Origin: Marsupella aquatica
Taxonomy: Eukaryota; Marchantiophyta
Length of the DNA: 64,000 bases
Reading direction: 5' to 3'
NCBI GenBank assembly: GCA_973895155.1
Contig: OZ316892.1
Location: 15,686,001 to 15,750,000, forward strand
Both the position numbers and the translations under genes were made by a program. This document shows positions 22,863 through 33,985 of the stretch, one piece after another (position 1 is the stretch's first letter; each line of letters opens with the position of its first letter). A model generated the notes under the pieces. The model did no database searches. It saw only the letters and a list, made by a program, of their open reading frames with translations, and was not told where the DNA came from.

Positions 22863-24066
22863 ATAACTTTATTTTAATCCTACTTTGTTGCTAATACCTG
22901 GCATGCTTGCCTAAGCCGCCTGAGTGGGAGCGACTATCCCGTTGCCTCCTGAGCCTGTCAGCTTCTTGCTTGATGAGTAGCTGGACCTGGTCCAGCAGAG
23001 ATTCATTTTCCCGCTTTGCCGCATCCACCTCTTTTGCGGCCTCCTGACATGCCTCCTCCAGTTGCTGGGCATCGCTCGTCAGCTTATCCACCAACTGGGC
23101 CTGCTTCGTGGCTTCTCCTTGAAGCCGCGCCACCTCTGTCTTCAGGGTGTCAATCTTGGCTGTGTCCCGCTGATACCGAGAGTCAGCTTCCTCCAGATCC
23201 TTCTGCCAAATGACAGTTTGTCCCTTCAAACCATTGATCTTGGTCCGGAGCCGTGCAATCTTGGCATCCTTTTCGAGCCCGGCTTGTTCTGCTAAGGCTG
23301 CCCGGGCCCTGGCCTCGACAACTTGATCCTCTGTGGCCGCTACCTGAGGCCGCAGTTGCTGGAGTTCAGCCTCCAGGGTTGCCACTCAGCCCTTTAGGTA
23401 GGCAGACTCAACCCGGTATCGCTCTATTCTCTACGCTGTCTCCGCCTGTGCATGTCCTGCCTTTACAGCCGCAACCAACTCCTGGTTGAAGAAGTAGGCC
23501 ACCTTCCGGGCCATGTACTCTCCGGTGTCTTGTGAGATCTGTTGAGAGAAATCTCCCAACAGCCCGTTCAAAAACGTGCCCGACGCAAAGAGTTTCGGAT
23601 GGTCTAGACTATGTCCATCTGGATTCGGGCACGGGCAGACTCCAACCCATGCGGGAGTAGGAGTGGAAACATCCAGCCCTTGAGGTAAGTTGCTCGAAGG
23701 GGCTGGTTCCACTGGAGCAGGGCGGGTCTCTTGCACAACCACAGGAGGTGGCAGAATCTCCTTGGCTACCGTGGTATCGGGTTTGGGTATGGCTTCATCC
23801 AGCCCGGCTTTGATTGTGTTAACCCAATTGATCGCGTCTAAGGTCGGGATAACGTCCATAGGTATGCTTGGCAGGGCGGCAGCGGCGGTTTGCAGGGCCG
23901 GGGTAGCAAGGCTTGTAGTTGCCAGACTTCGGGCCTTGGGCTGCAGTCGCCTCACTTGGGCTGGAAACACCCACTTTGACGGGGTTAGCTCAGGCTCGTT
24001 GATACGTGGGAGGTTGCGGCGGTCGAAATGAGTGTACCACTCGATGATGATTTCGATGTGGCTAGC

Positions 24067-27000
24067 TGTGATGCCTAGACAGGAATCACTCGGCCAGTTA
24101 AGTGGGTAAAGCAGGAAGGCACCCTAGGAACACCTTAGTATAGGGACAAAACAAGGAAAATATAAACCATTAGGGGCAACCATGGAACCCGGGCCGAGGC
24201 CGGAGGTAAGGACGCTGAGGGTGAAAACTCGATTAGGGTTAGGGCGCGTTAAGCGTCGGCGGCTAGGAAGGATCAACAGGAAGAAGGACCGGCAGAGGAG
24301 AGGGGTAAGGAGCGCTTGCAGGAGATGGTGGCTCATTTGCGAGCACGAACTAGGCAGACGACTACGGGAGGCCAACTACTGTCAGCTGCTTAGGCAAGCA
24401 CTCGGGGAGAGAGTAGATACCGACGATCGACCTAAGGAGGGTATGAGCAACGTCAATCAAGCGGCACATTTCTGGGGATGCCTGTTCGAACGGGCAACTG
24501 AGTACATCAAGACTTACGAGGACGAGGAATCAGAAAGGGCAGCTCGAGAACGGCAGGAGCTCGCTCGATTGTGGAAGCTGCAGAAGACGGCTTTCTTAGG
24601 AGGCGAACTCATCAAGGACGAGTTCCTGTGGACGCCTACCTCCAATCAACTCGACGATCTTCTGTTTTGTAAAGATAGCGTCGTCGGCATCCGAGAGGCC
24701 ATCAAGAACTGCAATGACATACACTGGGAATTAAAGGGTAGCACGGAAAGGTGGACCCAGGCAACGGTGCTAGGAGAAACCTCCACAGCAGCAGAGATGA
24801 AGAGGAAGGGAGCCGTCAACGATGAAGCCACCCCGGCAAAAAGAACGAGGTTGGCGGCACCAAAGAAGCCAGCCGAGCAGCAGAGCAGGAGGCAGGGAGA
24901 AGCCGAAGAGGAGGAGGTCGATCCCATCAAGGCCATTCCAACCAGGGATGACACCTGGAAGGGCTGGGCGGCAACCCTACCGGTGGAGGTGCAACTACAT
25001 TTTGCACGGGAGGAGGATGCATGCTTTACGGCCATGCAGACCAAGAAGTACCAAGGCTTCATGGCCGGATCCGGCTTAGAGGCCTTTGTAAGATTACCAT
25101 GGCTGAAGCCGGAGGTACCGGAGTCAGACCTATTAGAATTCGTGGGGTCATGGGAACCCGAGACCAATTGCACGAGGATATATGGGAAGGATTTCTATCT
25201 TACTCCCAAGGTAATTGCCAAAGTGTTTGGCTTGCCGATAGGCAATAAGACCAAAGTTGATACCAGGAAGACCTTGCCTGACAAGGAGTTCCGGTCGTTC
25301 CCCGGGCCATCAACGAAGAATGGCTTCTTCCGGAACACCTGCACCAACCCGCACATAGGAGAGATGATCGACTTCTTGCGGGTGACCATGCATTGTAACT
25401 TGCCGAGGGCAGAGATCGGCAAGGCACAGGTCTATCTGGCAGAAAGGCCAGACCCAAGCCGGGACTACAACGGGTACCTCCTCAACCAATTGAAGAAGAT
25501 CTTAAAGGAGGAGCAGCAGGTAATCGGCATGGGGAGCGTGTCGCGGCTTGGCTATCACATGCCGCTGTTGTGCCGGTATGCCAGAGGTCAGACTTTTGCC
25601 CCAGTACTTCCCCTGCAGGTAAGGGCACCCGAGGAAGCTCCAACGCCGAGGCCGTTGGCTGAGAAGCCTCAACCACCTGTTAGCCCTACGATCGAGCAGG
25701 TGTTTAGGCCCAGGAAGGAGGACTTGCCGATGCAGCAACCAGGCATGCAGAGTCTGCTGAAACTACTGGAGAAAGAAAAGAAATCGGCATCGGCAACAAT
25801 GCAGGACACTACTACAGAGGTAGGCCTACACCGGCTCACAAGAGAAAACCCCTTTGCTGGAGACAAGGAGAGAATCAGGCCGAAATCCAAGCCAGGTGTT
25901 CGAATGTATGTGGGAATCTCAAGCTCCGAATCTGAGGCAGAATTGCCTGAAGCTCCTACCGACGAAGAGGAGAGGGAGAAGCCGGACGTCCAAGAAGTAG
26001 AGTCCGAGGCAATGGAGGACTGCAGCCATGATAATTCCGGCTATGGGTCGGACCATCACGTTCCAGGAGTAAGGACTTGTGGCCGGTTTGTCCCCACACT
26101 TCCAAGGGTAGTGCGAGGGGACCCTAACCAGCAGAGTAGCCCTGAGTCTCCCCCACCAGATGTTGCTCCCCCGAGCTTCGACGGCATAAAACAGACGGTG
26201 CAGGAATTTCAGGAGCGAATCAGGCAGGAAGAGGAGGCAGCCCTGGCTAGGGAAAAGGATTTACCAGGAGGAGATTGGCCGGAGGACATCAGGCGGCTAG
26301 CCAAAAAAGGAAGCAAACCTCTAGCCACGATTGAAGAGATCCGCAAGACGGCTTGGGAGCAGAGGCCGCGATGGGCGATGCCGATCACTTCTACTTACTC
26401 CACCTACGCTAAGAATAGAGCCATGGAGTATGGTGAGATGTGTGGGGAACTTGCGCTCGGCATCTTTGGAGAGGAGTTGGAGGTAGGACCCTTTTTCCAT
26501 AGGGAGCAGTTGGAGAAGCACCAATTAGAAGAAGCGGTGGCTTTAGAGAGAAGCAAGAAGGACGAGGTCATTCGGCGGCTTAGGAGGATGGAAGCCGAGA
26601 TTGAAGATCTAAGGGCGGCCAAGAAAGCCCAAGATGAACTACGGATTAAACGGCATGAGCTGAACATCATGCAGGGGCAGTTGGACACCGCGCAGGCTGA
26701 TAATCAGAATATCAAGGATAAACTGACTCAGACGCAGGGAGAGTTGGCCGACACGATCAAAGAGAGGGAGAAGTGGAAGCAAGAGCTGAAGAATACAGAG
26801 GAGGCCCACATAACAGCCAACAGCCGGGCCATGGCGGAGACCCAAAGAAAGGAATGGGCGTTGAAGGGGGAGCTCGAGAAAATCCGCGGAGCCCTTGAGC
26901 AGAAGGAGGCCGAGTTAGGGAAATCCTATCAAGGGATTATGGCGCTGCAGCAGGAGCTTGCGTCCCTGACGGCCAGCTTCAAGGCCGACCTAAGGGAGAA

Positions 27001-28720
27001 GGACGAGATGCTCGATCAGACTTATGCCAAGATGAACCAGATGGAGTCTGTCATCATTGCAGAGCTCGACAAGGAGCTAAGAGCAACCCGGGAGGAGAGG
27101 ACTACCTTGAAACAAGAACGGGAGGAAGCCCAGAAGGAACTAGAGGAGGCGCACAAGGACCTGGATGAGACCCAGGAGGAGTTGGAGGAAATCACGAGGA
27201 AGATGGAGAACCTCCAGCGGCGGGCCGACAACCAAACGGAGCGGCTAAAGAAACAAGCCGCAGTATTTAAGTGCTTGTCTTCATCAGGCCCAACTCCAAT
27301 TGGGGCAACCAAGTTACCAGGAGTGGTACTGGCCGAAGAAAAAGCCGCGCCACCTGCACCAGTGCCGGAAGTAAGTGGGAAGGGGAAGGGACCAGCTGCC
27401 GAACCAGAAAAGAAGAAAAAGCGAAAACCTTCAGGGTCAAGGAGTAATCCGACTCCACAAGCCGTGGTGACCAAGGAGGTAGAACCAGCACCATCCTCCG
27501 GCATGAATACAGCAATAGATCCCGCTATCCTCACAGGTGGGGGTGGTGCGGCCCAAGCCGAACTACTCAGTAATGAGGCCGGTATTCCAGATCCGCCTCT
27601 TGAGCAGGCCGGGGAGACCGTAGCCGAGGCTGAGGCCGTAACCGATTCCCAAGCCGATGCCGACGCCGATGGTGGACCCAGTCAGGCCGATGGAGAGTTG
27701 ACTCAGTCAAGGGCAGGTAATCTGTCAGAGAATGAACCTACAACAGTGGCTGAGGAGGAAGCGTTGGGGGCGTCCATTAAGGATCCTCCACCAGTGTCGT
27801 GACGGTGCAAGGGCGCCGTTCCTTTTAGGGAGGGCGGACATGGAGGGAGGAGGCGTGAGTGGGCAGGGCGGGCACTGATCTCCAAGTTTAGGATTAGGAT
27901 TAGGATCAGGACCAGGAGCGGCCCTGACACTTAGCTTAGTGGGATTGCGGTTCCACTGGTAGGAGCAACACTTGTGCTCCTGCCTTGCTGTACATAGGTA
28001 GATTCGGGCAAGTAGATTACTGTTAGGTAGATTAGGCTTACAATGCAAAGAATGGCGGATCCACTACCAGGATAAGTACCTGGGCAGCGGGGAGCTCAGG
28101 GCCTCTTCTTTAGCAAGTTTTTAGTTTGCACCAGCCGGGCTGGGATCAAGTAGTACAAGAAGCTCTCGGTTAGTCATACAGTGACCCTTGTGTATATTCA
28201 TGTTTCCTCATGCCTAAGAGCTGAATAGAGTTGGCCTCACGGCTTAGTTCGCAGAGCTTGTGTATGAGATGTACTGTTTGTATGGCAAGTGCATGGTATG
28301 ACTCAGTCAGAATGAGTCATTTTGCTATTTGTGTGTCGCATTAACTTGTGTGAAGAGTGCCCACATCAACCAAAAGGAAGGAAAGTAAGCAGGGGAGTGA
28401 GAGTTGGATGTGTCGAGCTGAGAGAGGTCTTAGCGGCTTAACCAAGCCTATTGGGGATCATTCCGGCGGCGGAATCCAAACATACCTAACAAGACGGAGG
28501 GGAAGACAGGGGAAGGCCTAGATTAGGCCGGCTACGTATCTCATGACCCGATGAAGGATCTGTCCAGTATATGTGTGTAAAATGTTAACAGTAGTAGTAG
28601 AAGGTTAGCAGCGTCCCATGCCGCTAAGCCACGGAAACGGCCTCGCCAAGCGCGAAACCTGCGGGAATCGGCTTGAGCTGGGGGGTTTCTTGGGTTTAGG
28701 GAGCCATGGGACGCACCACA
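24067..28720 (+). mobile_element. X3: 4.65-kb solo LTR of the gypsy family inside W
   Basis: TGTGATGCCTAGACAGG..GACGCACCACA ends, flanked by the 5-bp duplication CTAGC (24062-24066 and 28721-28725). It interrupts the minus-strand W ORF. It is about 630 bp longer than X1 and X2 because it keeps the full coiled-coil coding segment. Confidence 0.87.
24182..27802 (+). CDS. Intact 1206-residue LTR-encoded ORF (X3)
   Basis: The longest uninterrupted version of the X protein, starting at the same aaccATGg as X1. Order: basic N-terminus; transposon-protein-like domain with RIYGKDFYLTPKVIAKVFGLP and CTNPHIGEMIDFLRV (about residues 260-430); Pro/Ser-rich linker; acidic stretch EAPTDEEEREKPD; a coiled coil of about 250 residues rich in Glu, Lys and Gln (about 770-1030); an NLS-like EKKKKRKPSG; and an acidic Ala/Glu tail. 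There is no protease, polymerase or zinc knuckle. A self-associating nuclear or Gag-like role is inference only. An open frame of this length inside an LTR is unusual. Confidence 0.78.
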   Translation: MEPGPRPEVRTLRVKTRLGLGRVKRRRLGRINRKKDRQRRGVRSACRRWWLICEHELGRRLREANYCQLLRQALGERVDTDDRPKEGMSNVNQAAHFWGCLFERATEYIKTYEDEESERAARERQELARLWKLQKTAFLGGELIKDEFLWTPTSNQLDDLLFCKDSVVGIREAIKNCNDIHWELKGSTERWTQATVLGETSTAAEMKRKGAVNDEATPAKRTRLAAPKKPAEQQSRRQGEAEEEEVDPIKAIPTRDDTWKGWAATLPVEVQLHFAREEDACFTAMQTKKYQGFMAGSGLEAFVRLPWLKPEVPESDLLEFVGSWEPETNCTRIYGKDFYLTPKVIAKVFGLPIGNKTKVDTRKTLPDKEFRSFPGPSTKNGFFRNTCTNPHIGEMIDFLRVTMHCNLPRAEIGKAQVYLAERPDPSRDYNGYLLNQLKKILKEEQQVIGMGSVSRLGYHMPLLCRYARGQTFAPVLPLQVRAPEEAPTPRPLAEKPQPPVSPTIEQVFRPRKEDLPMQQPGMQSLLKLLEKEKKSASATMQDTTTEVGLHRLTRENPFAGDKERIRPKSKPGVRMYVGISSSESEAELPEAPTDEEEREKPDVQEVESEAMEDCSHDNSGYGSDHHVPGVRTCGRFVPTLPRVVRGDPNQQSSPESPPPDVAPPSFDGIKQTVQEFQERIRQEEEAALAREKDLPGGDWPEDIRRLAKKGSKPLATIEEIRKTAWEQRPRWAMPITSTYSTYAKNRAMEYGEMCGELALGIFGEELEVGPFFHREQLEKHQLEEAVALERSKKDEVIRRLRRMEAEIEDLRAAKKAQDELRIKRHELNIMQGQLDTAQADNQNIKDKLTQTQGELADTIKEREKWKQELKNTEEAHITANSRAMAETQRKEWALKGELEKIRGALEQKEAELGKSYQGIMALQQELASLTASFKADLREKDEMLDQTYAKMNQMESVIIAELDKELRATREERTTLKQEREEAQKELEEAHKDLDETQEELEEITRKMENLQRRADNQTERLKKQAAVFKCLSSSGPTPIGATKLPGVVLAEEKAAPPAPVPEVSGKGKGPAAEPEKKKKRKPSGSRSNPTPQAVVTKEVEPAPSSGMNTAIDPAILTGGGGAAQAELLSNEAGIPDPPLEQAGETVAEAEAVTDSQADADADGGPSQADGELTQSRAGNLSENEPTTVAEEEALGASIKDPPPVS

Positions 28721-30637
28721 CTAGCAAAGTACGCCTTTCCGCCAAGGTATAAATTCTTTCTTCTCCGCTCCATCTCCTCGTGGAACTTCTTGACGAAGAA
28801 GGACGCCCACTTCTTGGGCCGGTAGTTCTCCACCTAGATGACCTGGGCGGCCGATATTTTGCCTCTGGGTTCCATCATGTGGAGGGCATACCGTTGGAAA
28901 TCCAGGCGTTTTGCCACTTCTGGGATGAGGCACGTCCTCATCAAGAATCCATTGTCCACTGCTCCCTTGGTCGGGAAGCTAGAAGACTGGTATTTAGCTC
29001 CCTTGCCCCCAAGAGCTCGCAACTCTACCCGGTTTATCCCCTCGGGTAGGCCAAAACTCATCTTCAAACGTGCCTCATTGAGACACATCACTCTCCCGTG
29101 CGCTCGGGTTTGTTGACGGGCCTCGTCAAAGTTCTGAATGAACTCCATCATATCCTACCTGTAGTACCTGCTTCCGTTCTAAGGGAGAGAGGCGAGGTGC
29201 TCAAACCCTTGGGTCTTTAGATAGCATGCATGCTTGGGGTGGAGGATGTTCTTGTGAACATTGTCCCCCATGCGATGCATGGTCAGCTTGGCTACCGCAA
29301 CCATGGCCAAAGGCAACCCGGATACGGCTGCGGGTTCCTTCCTCTTCCTTCCCCGGGACTGATTCCCGGGGTGAATGGAAGAGGGGGACACTTCCCCATC
29401 CTCCCTATCTGGTGGCGGTAGTGCTACCACCGTGAGTATTGGTGTCGGGGCCGCTAGAGTCACCGTGTTATCCCCTCAGGCTTGCTGGAGTGGCGCCGGG
29501 TTGTTCGGCAACTGTAGAGTCGTACCCCGCGGCCGTCGATTCAGAGGAGGGTGAGCCTCCTCGTCTTTGGAGCTAATATTCACCGCATTCACCACGGATT
29601 GTACTCGGAGAGATGGTGCAACCGGTGGCGGGGATTGGCTCGGTTGAGGCCGAGGGGGTGTGGGTGCGAGTCCGGGCACTAGCTCGGGTGGGCCAACATC
29701 GATCGTTGATGGCATAGTTGCCATGAAGTTCTGCAGGTGCCGGTGGAGGTTTTCCAAAGCAAGTGTAGACGGCATTGTCGACCAGGTAGTGTCAAACTCG
29801 CTATTGATGATAGCCTGGACCCGAGCGGGGATGTGGTCAAAGTGGTGCCGCTATAAGTCGATCGTGCCCGGGATAGTGAAGACCGAGTTCGGAAGCCAAA
29901 GCAATGCCTCCCAGAAGCTGATGTATTTGCCTCCGTTGAAGAAGTACCCTGATATTTCTTCGGGTCGGTAAAGCTCACTCTGGGACGGGTAATCAAAGTT
30001 AAGGAGATAGTGATGGCAACCTGCTAGGCGGATGGCTCTCTTGTACTCGCGTTCGATCTCGTATTGTCGCGGGTTGGCGTGTTTTAATGAGTCGGCCAAG
30101 TGCAGCCCGATAGACAAGAACTGCGTCCAAAATCGCAAGGCCAAAATAGAAAGGATCATGTGCGACATTCATGGGAGATAGAAGGCAACTAAGGATGGTC
30201 GAGAGGACTGGGATCGTAGCTACCGCGTGGACTGAAGAACTGGTGCACTGCAAAGGATCGGCCCCCTTTTATACCCTGAGAGCTTGTCGGTCGCCTGACG
30301 CCTCCTCATTGCTTATGGGCCGAGCCTTTCACGCTTGCGGTGTACCGGCCACTCCGCCAGTCCGGGTCAGCATGTGTCAGTGGCCACCTCCCGGAGTTTG
30401 TTATACAAACCCGAGGAAGGGGCCCACTACACGCTCACAACCCGGGCGTGCGAATGGTGACCCACCACCGGCCCGAACACGAATGCCCCTTATTGACTAA
30501 TGATTTCCTACTCATAATGGCTACCTAAATACTGTCGTTACTCTAATAATTACAGCCTAAGATACCCCTAACGCGCGTGCTAAGCATGGTTAGGCCGAAT
30601 CACTTATTACCCGCCGTACCGGCGGCATCACAACTCT

Positions 30638-31826
30638 CATCGACATGACACGGTTCTTCTTACATCCCCTGCTAAGATTGCGTCAAGGAGACAAAATCTA
30701 AACTCTACTGAGTTTAGTCCTAATTATACAAGAGGGCCGCCAACATCAATGGATTGGCCCGAGGGAGCTTCGATACCAGAGGTTGTCAATTTGTCTGAGA
30801 GTGAATCGTTTGAGGTCTTTCAGACTCCGCCCAGACGTGTCGCTACTCGTTCAACTCCTACTCCTTCCCCTACACCTGTAGTCCCACTACCCGTTGCCGA
30901 GTCAAGTGCTCCGTTGACATGCCATGAAGTAAGAGTTCCCCAAGGGAGTTGGTATATAGGTAGAATGTCTTCCAAAGGGGTCGGCCCAAAGTGTTGTGGG
31001 TTTCTTGGTAGGTCTGCAACTCGAGAGGAATGTCAAAATTCTGTGAAAAAAGTATCGTTTTTGGACCCAAGGGGCCGTGTGGCTATTGCGGTTTTTGCTG
31101 CACACAAGATTTTTGGATCAAACGTACCTCGAGTCACTTGGTTCTGTCCAAATAATGTTTGTTTTCAAGGAAAGCCACGACGTTCCATTGTTTCCTTACC
31201 ACCAATTCCTGATGTTTTGCCTGTTATGCTAGGGACCAGTCTTGCTAGTGAGGAAATTATGTTCCTCATTGAGAAAGGGCTTTCCTTGGATTTAGGCATG
31301 CAAACTAATCCCTCTGGAAGAGAACATGTGACAAATGTCTCCCCATCGGTGAGTGCCCCTTCACCTCTGGAGTTACAAATTAATGTCAGTACATTTTGTG
31401 AGATGGTAAACTTGAATGACCCGTTGCATCGATTTTCAAGTCGAAATGGGAAGTCAATTCAAATGAGGGTCACTCTTTTGTCAGAGCATTTGAAACGCAT
31501 CAAATCATCAGAGGAGGAGCAGATGCGAGTATTGACAGAGAACATCATCGAGTTGGGAAATGGTTGGGGAAAACAATTGTTTGTTGCAACACACGAGACA
31601 GATGGAAGGATACCAAAAAGATATTAATTGGGTCCAAGTTTGTTGTTTTCCATCATGCTCCTGTGACGATTTCTTCAATCACCATACACGAGGTCTTTCA
31701 TATGTTCCGTGCAAACATTTATATTGGGTTTTTTGTTATCGATTTAATGTTAGTGTTCGAGAAGAAATTTATGTCAGCCAACCAGCCCTTAGCTTGTCTG
31801 AGGTGAGGTATATTTTGAAGATGTAG
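30638..31826 (+). pseudogene. MULE-A transposase, C-terminal exon with SWIM zinc finger
   Basis: Continues the transposase after W: a Ser/Thr/Pro-rich linker with VVNLSESES (B copy: VVNLSQSES), a mid-region with CHEVRVPQGSW, ECQNSVKKV and WFCPNNVC, and a C-terminal SWIM motif. The SWIM Cys codons are at 31656 and 31662, followed by Cys-x-His at 31710-31718 (CSC..PCKH), then YWVFCYRFNVSV..LSLSEVRYILKM and a stop at 31824-31826. SWIM fingers are a usual C-terminal module of MULE transposases. A 1-bp frameshift near 31575 separates the two parts. Confidence 0.75.
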
Positions 31827-33433
31827 GGAAAAGTTGTATTGCATGAAAAATTTGATTTTCATGCCTAGCCGAGAATTATATCCAGCTTATTATGAAAGTT
31901 TTTTTATCTTTGAATCTATTTTATTGTCCATGAGTGGTTAATGTGTAAAGTTTTTGGAGTGATCATTGTTGGGGTCTAATATTGTTGGCGTTCTTTGCTA
32001 ACAATAAGTCTCCCTACAAAACATACCAAATATGAGAGTGTGCCCGGTAATTGATACACTAAATCATTCGACAATAGTATCTGTTAATATTGCTAGCGAG
32101 GATATATTCTTGTTATCCTGGCTTAATTACAATGCTGCAAAGTGAACATATGAGGACAATTTATCCCAAAAATTGCACAAATTTTCCTTATACCAGGAGT
32201 TTTTTCCTAATAACAGTAAAATTTCTCCTTTTTCCTAACATCGTTAGTATACCCGTTTCATTTTTGCATTGTAAAACATTGTAAAACATCATTCAACCTT
32301 TTATTTGCGCGATGTTGCATTTTTTGTGACGCATCGCAAGTTTATCTGGCCGGTGGGACAGTACTATTGTGATGATGCAAGTACATACAAAAGGGACAAG
32401 CCAAGGGTGAGCACCATGGGCCAAGCAAGTGAACGGAGCATGTAGGGGGCATTTTGGTTCCCAATACAATACAAATATATAAAGGCAAAGCGAGTGGAGG
32501 GGGGAGTTGTTTTGGCTCCCTTGCACATTGATACACTCGTTAAGTGGGAAGGGGGACTATCAGCTCCCTTCTCTTGAGAGCTCTTAATAAGGGGCTTGTG
32601 GCTCAAATCATTTAGGAGGGGAGGGGGAAGCACAAGGCTCCCTTCCCTTGGGAGCCTTTAATTAAGGCTCATGGCATTGGGAGGGACCAAAGCCCTATGC
32701 AAATACAAGCAAGTGTGTGAGAGAAGGCTTGAGGCCCATTAAGGAGGGGGCAAGAGAGGAGTTTAGATGCTTACTCCTTTTAGGAGAGTTTAAAGCTTTG
32801 CCCAAGGCCCTATGCAAGGCTTGTACGGGCCTTTGTGAAGGCTTGTGCCTTTAACTTAGGCCCACCTGGGCTCTAACAAGTATGGAGGGCATTAAGGGAG
32901 GCTCATTGGCCCCAGGTGCTCAAAGGTAGTATGAGGTGAGGAAGGGAGCACAAGCCCAAAGGTGCAAGGCCCTATGCGCTTTGAGCTAGGGTTGAAACTT
33001 GGCAGCCAAGGGTGCAAGCCGTAAGGGCGGTGAGGGTTTAGGCTTTAGGGTTTAAGGTCAATGCCCTCTTGGTCCTTTGTATAAATTTTAATTTTAAAAC
33101 TTTTTCTTGTCATTTGACTTTTGCTTGTGGCTTTTTTCCTTCCAAGTGGATAGGTGTCATTTTCTCGTGCCTTCTACTATATTTATTGAATGTACTTTGA
33201 TTCCCTAGAAAAAAATACTTTCTAGAGAGCTCATTTTTAGCCAAAAATTGCAATTTTGACTGTCATTAAGGTAGAAGTTTTTTGCAACACTTTGCAAGAG
33301 AAGACTCAAGGGAGTTGAGCAGGGCTAGTAAAATCAATTTGTGCATTGTTGTTGCAGAATTTGTAATACAGCCTTTGCCACTACAGAGCCATAATCTACA
33401 TAGACCATCAATCCTACCAGGGGTCACGAGCAT
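31827..33433. other. Right flank of MULE-A: AT-rich, then GGG/GCTCCC-rich DNA
   Basis: 31827-32340 is AT-rich and holds an A-type palindrome enclosed in a longer inverted repeat (ATTGTT..AACAAT, 31981-32005). A duplicated TGTAAAACATT lies near 32268-32290. From 32340 to 33080 the sequence is purine-rich with repeated GGAGGGG, GGCTCCC and CCTATGCAA words and a TATATAAAGGC box near 32477, suggesting an unrecognised transposon or LTR-like segment. I could not locate the right end of MULE-A, and I see no gene. Confidence 0.35.
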
Positions 33434-33985
33434 TTACTTACAGTTTCTTTTGCCAGTCGTATAAGCTTGCAACACTTGGGGCTCATGCACTTCCAATTGC
33501 GCTTGAAGAAAGGAAGTGACTACCTCATTGATGTTCTCCTCCTCTATCTCAAGCAAACCTAAGATCTTACAGTTTTTGGCTCTTGCTTGCTGCTCCCTTT
33601 TCTCCTCATCAACTTCTTTTTGCACTTTCTCTTGGGCCTCCATGAACACAATGTTTGATTGTTTTGTAGCTTCTGCATCAGTTTTTAGCTTCTCCTCAAT
33701 CTCCTCTACTGCCTCATGCATTACTGATTTTCCAGTGCATATAGTCTTCTGCATATCTTGAAAACATGATGCAAGCAAAAAGAGTTTAATTGCTTGCCAT
33801 TCTCTTGACTTCAGTTCTAAACTCCGCAATCAACCTCCGTTGTTTGACATTTTCATTCTAAGCTCTGTTACCTCCTTGGTGAGTGTGGTAACCTAAATTC
33901 CAGAGCTTTCAACCACAACCAAAACTTTTTCAAGCAAAATCTTCAAATGGGAAGTCTCATTGGTTGCCATCTCTTCCGTGTGCAT
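33434..33985 (-). pseudogene. Coiled-coil exon of unknown gene
   Basis: An in-frame stretch of 184 codons with two internal stops, starting at an ATG and rich in Glu/Lys heptads (HEAVEEIEEKLKTDAEAT, VQKEVDEEKREQQARAK). It ends at AACTGTAAGT, a good splice donor just before the terminal stop, so it is probably one exon of a spliced gene or transposon ORF. No catalytic motif is visible. I do not recognise the family. Confidence 0.35.

Larger units (their letters stand above)
22891..30168 (-). pseudogene. Long ORF of element W, decayed by nonsense changes only
   Basis: Reading 30168-28726 and then, across X3, 24066-22891 gives one continuous frame of about 873 codons with no frameshift. It has six internal stops (29851, 29476, 29179, 28834, 23431, 23386 as lower coordinates): four TAG and two TGA. 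The protein has a hydrophobic-rich N-terminus, Pro-rich linkers, a basic SRGRKRKEPA patch, a segment EARLKMSFGLPEG comparable to PKVIAKVFGLPIG of the X ORF, and a coiled-coil C-terminus (about 23385-22990). It appears to be a distant relative of the X LTR protein. Function unknown. Confidence 0.68.
19008..30632 (-). mobile_element. W: about 4.0-kb LTR-like element, itself carrying two insertions
   Basis: On the minus strand it reads TGTGATGCCGCCGG..CTGACGACATGACA and is flanked by ACTCT (19003-19007 and 30633-30637). Removing the copia-like element (19879-22862) and X3 (24067-28720) with their target duplications leaves about 3.98 kb, almost the size of X1. Its start resembles X (TGTGATGCC, then GTGATTCGGCC), and it also encodes one long internal protein. 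It is probably a solo LTR of a related gypsy family in the opposite orientation. Confidence 0.75.
278..32000. repeat. A-type interspersed 15-bp palindromes of MULE-A (six sites)
   Basis: Sites: 278-292 tagtgaggttcgcta; 2877-2891 tagcgaccctcgcta; 2999-3013 tagcaaaggtcgcta; 3100-3114 tagcgatgattgcta; 6078-6092 aagcgatcttcgcta; 31986-32000 tggcgttctttgcta. The consensus is TAGCGA-N3-TCGCTA. The first lies in an intron of the accessory gene and the 6078 site in an intron of the transposase; the others are intergenic or 3' of the transposase. None lies in an exon, and none in the inserted X, W or copia-like elements. Confidence 0.72.

Noticed and set aside
32340-33080. Purine-rich stretch considered as an LTR
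   Set aside because: No paired copy, no TG..CA boundaries with a duplication, and no adjoining PBS or PPT; left as unexplained.
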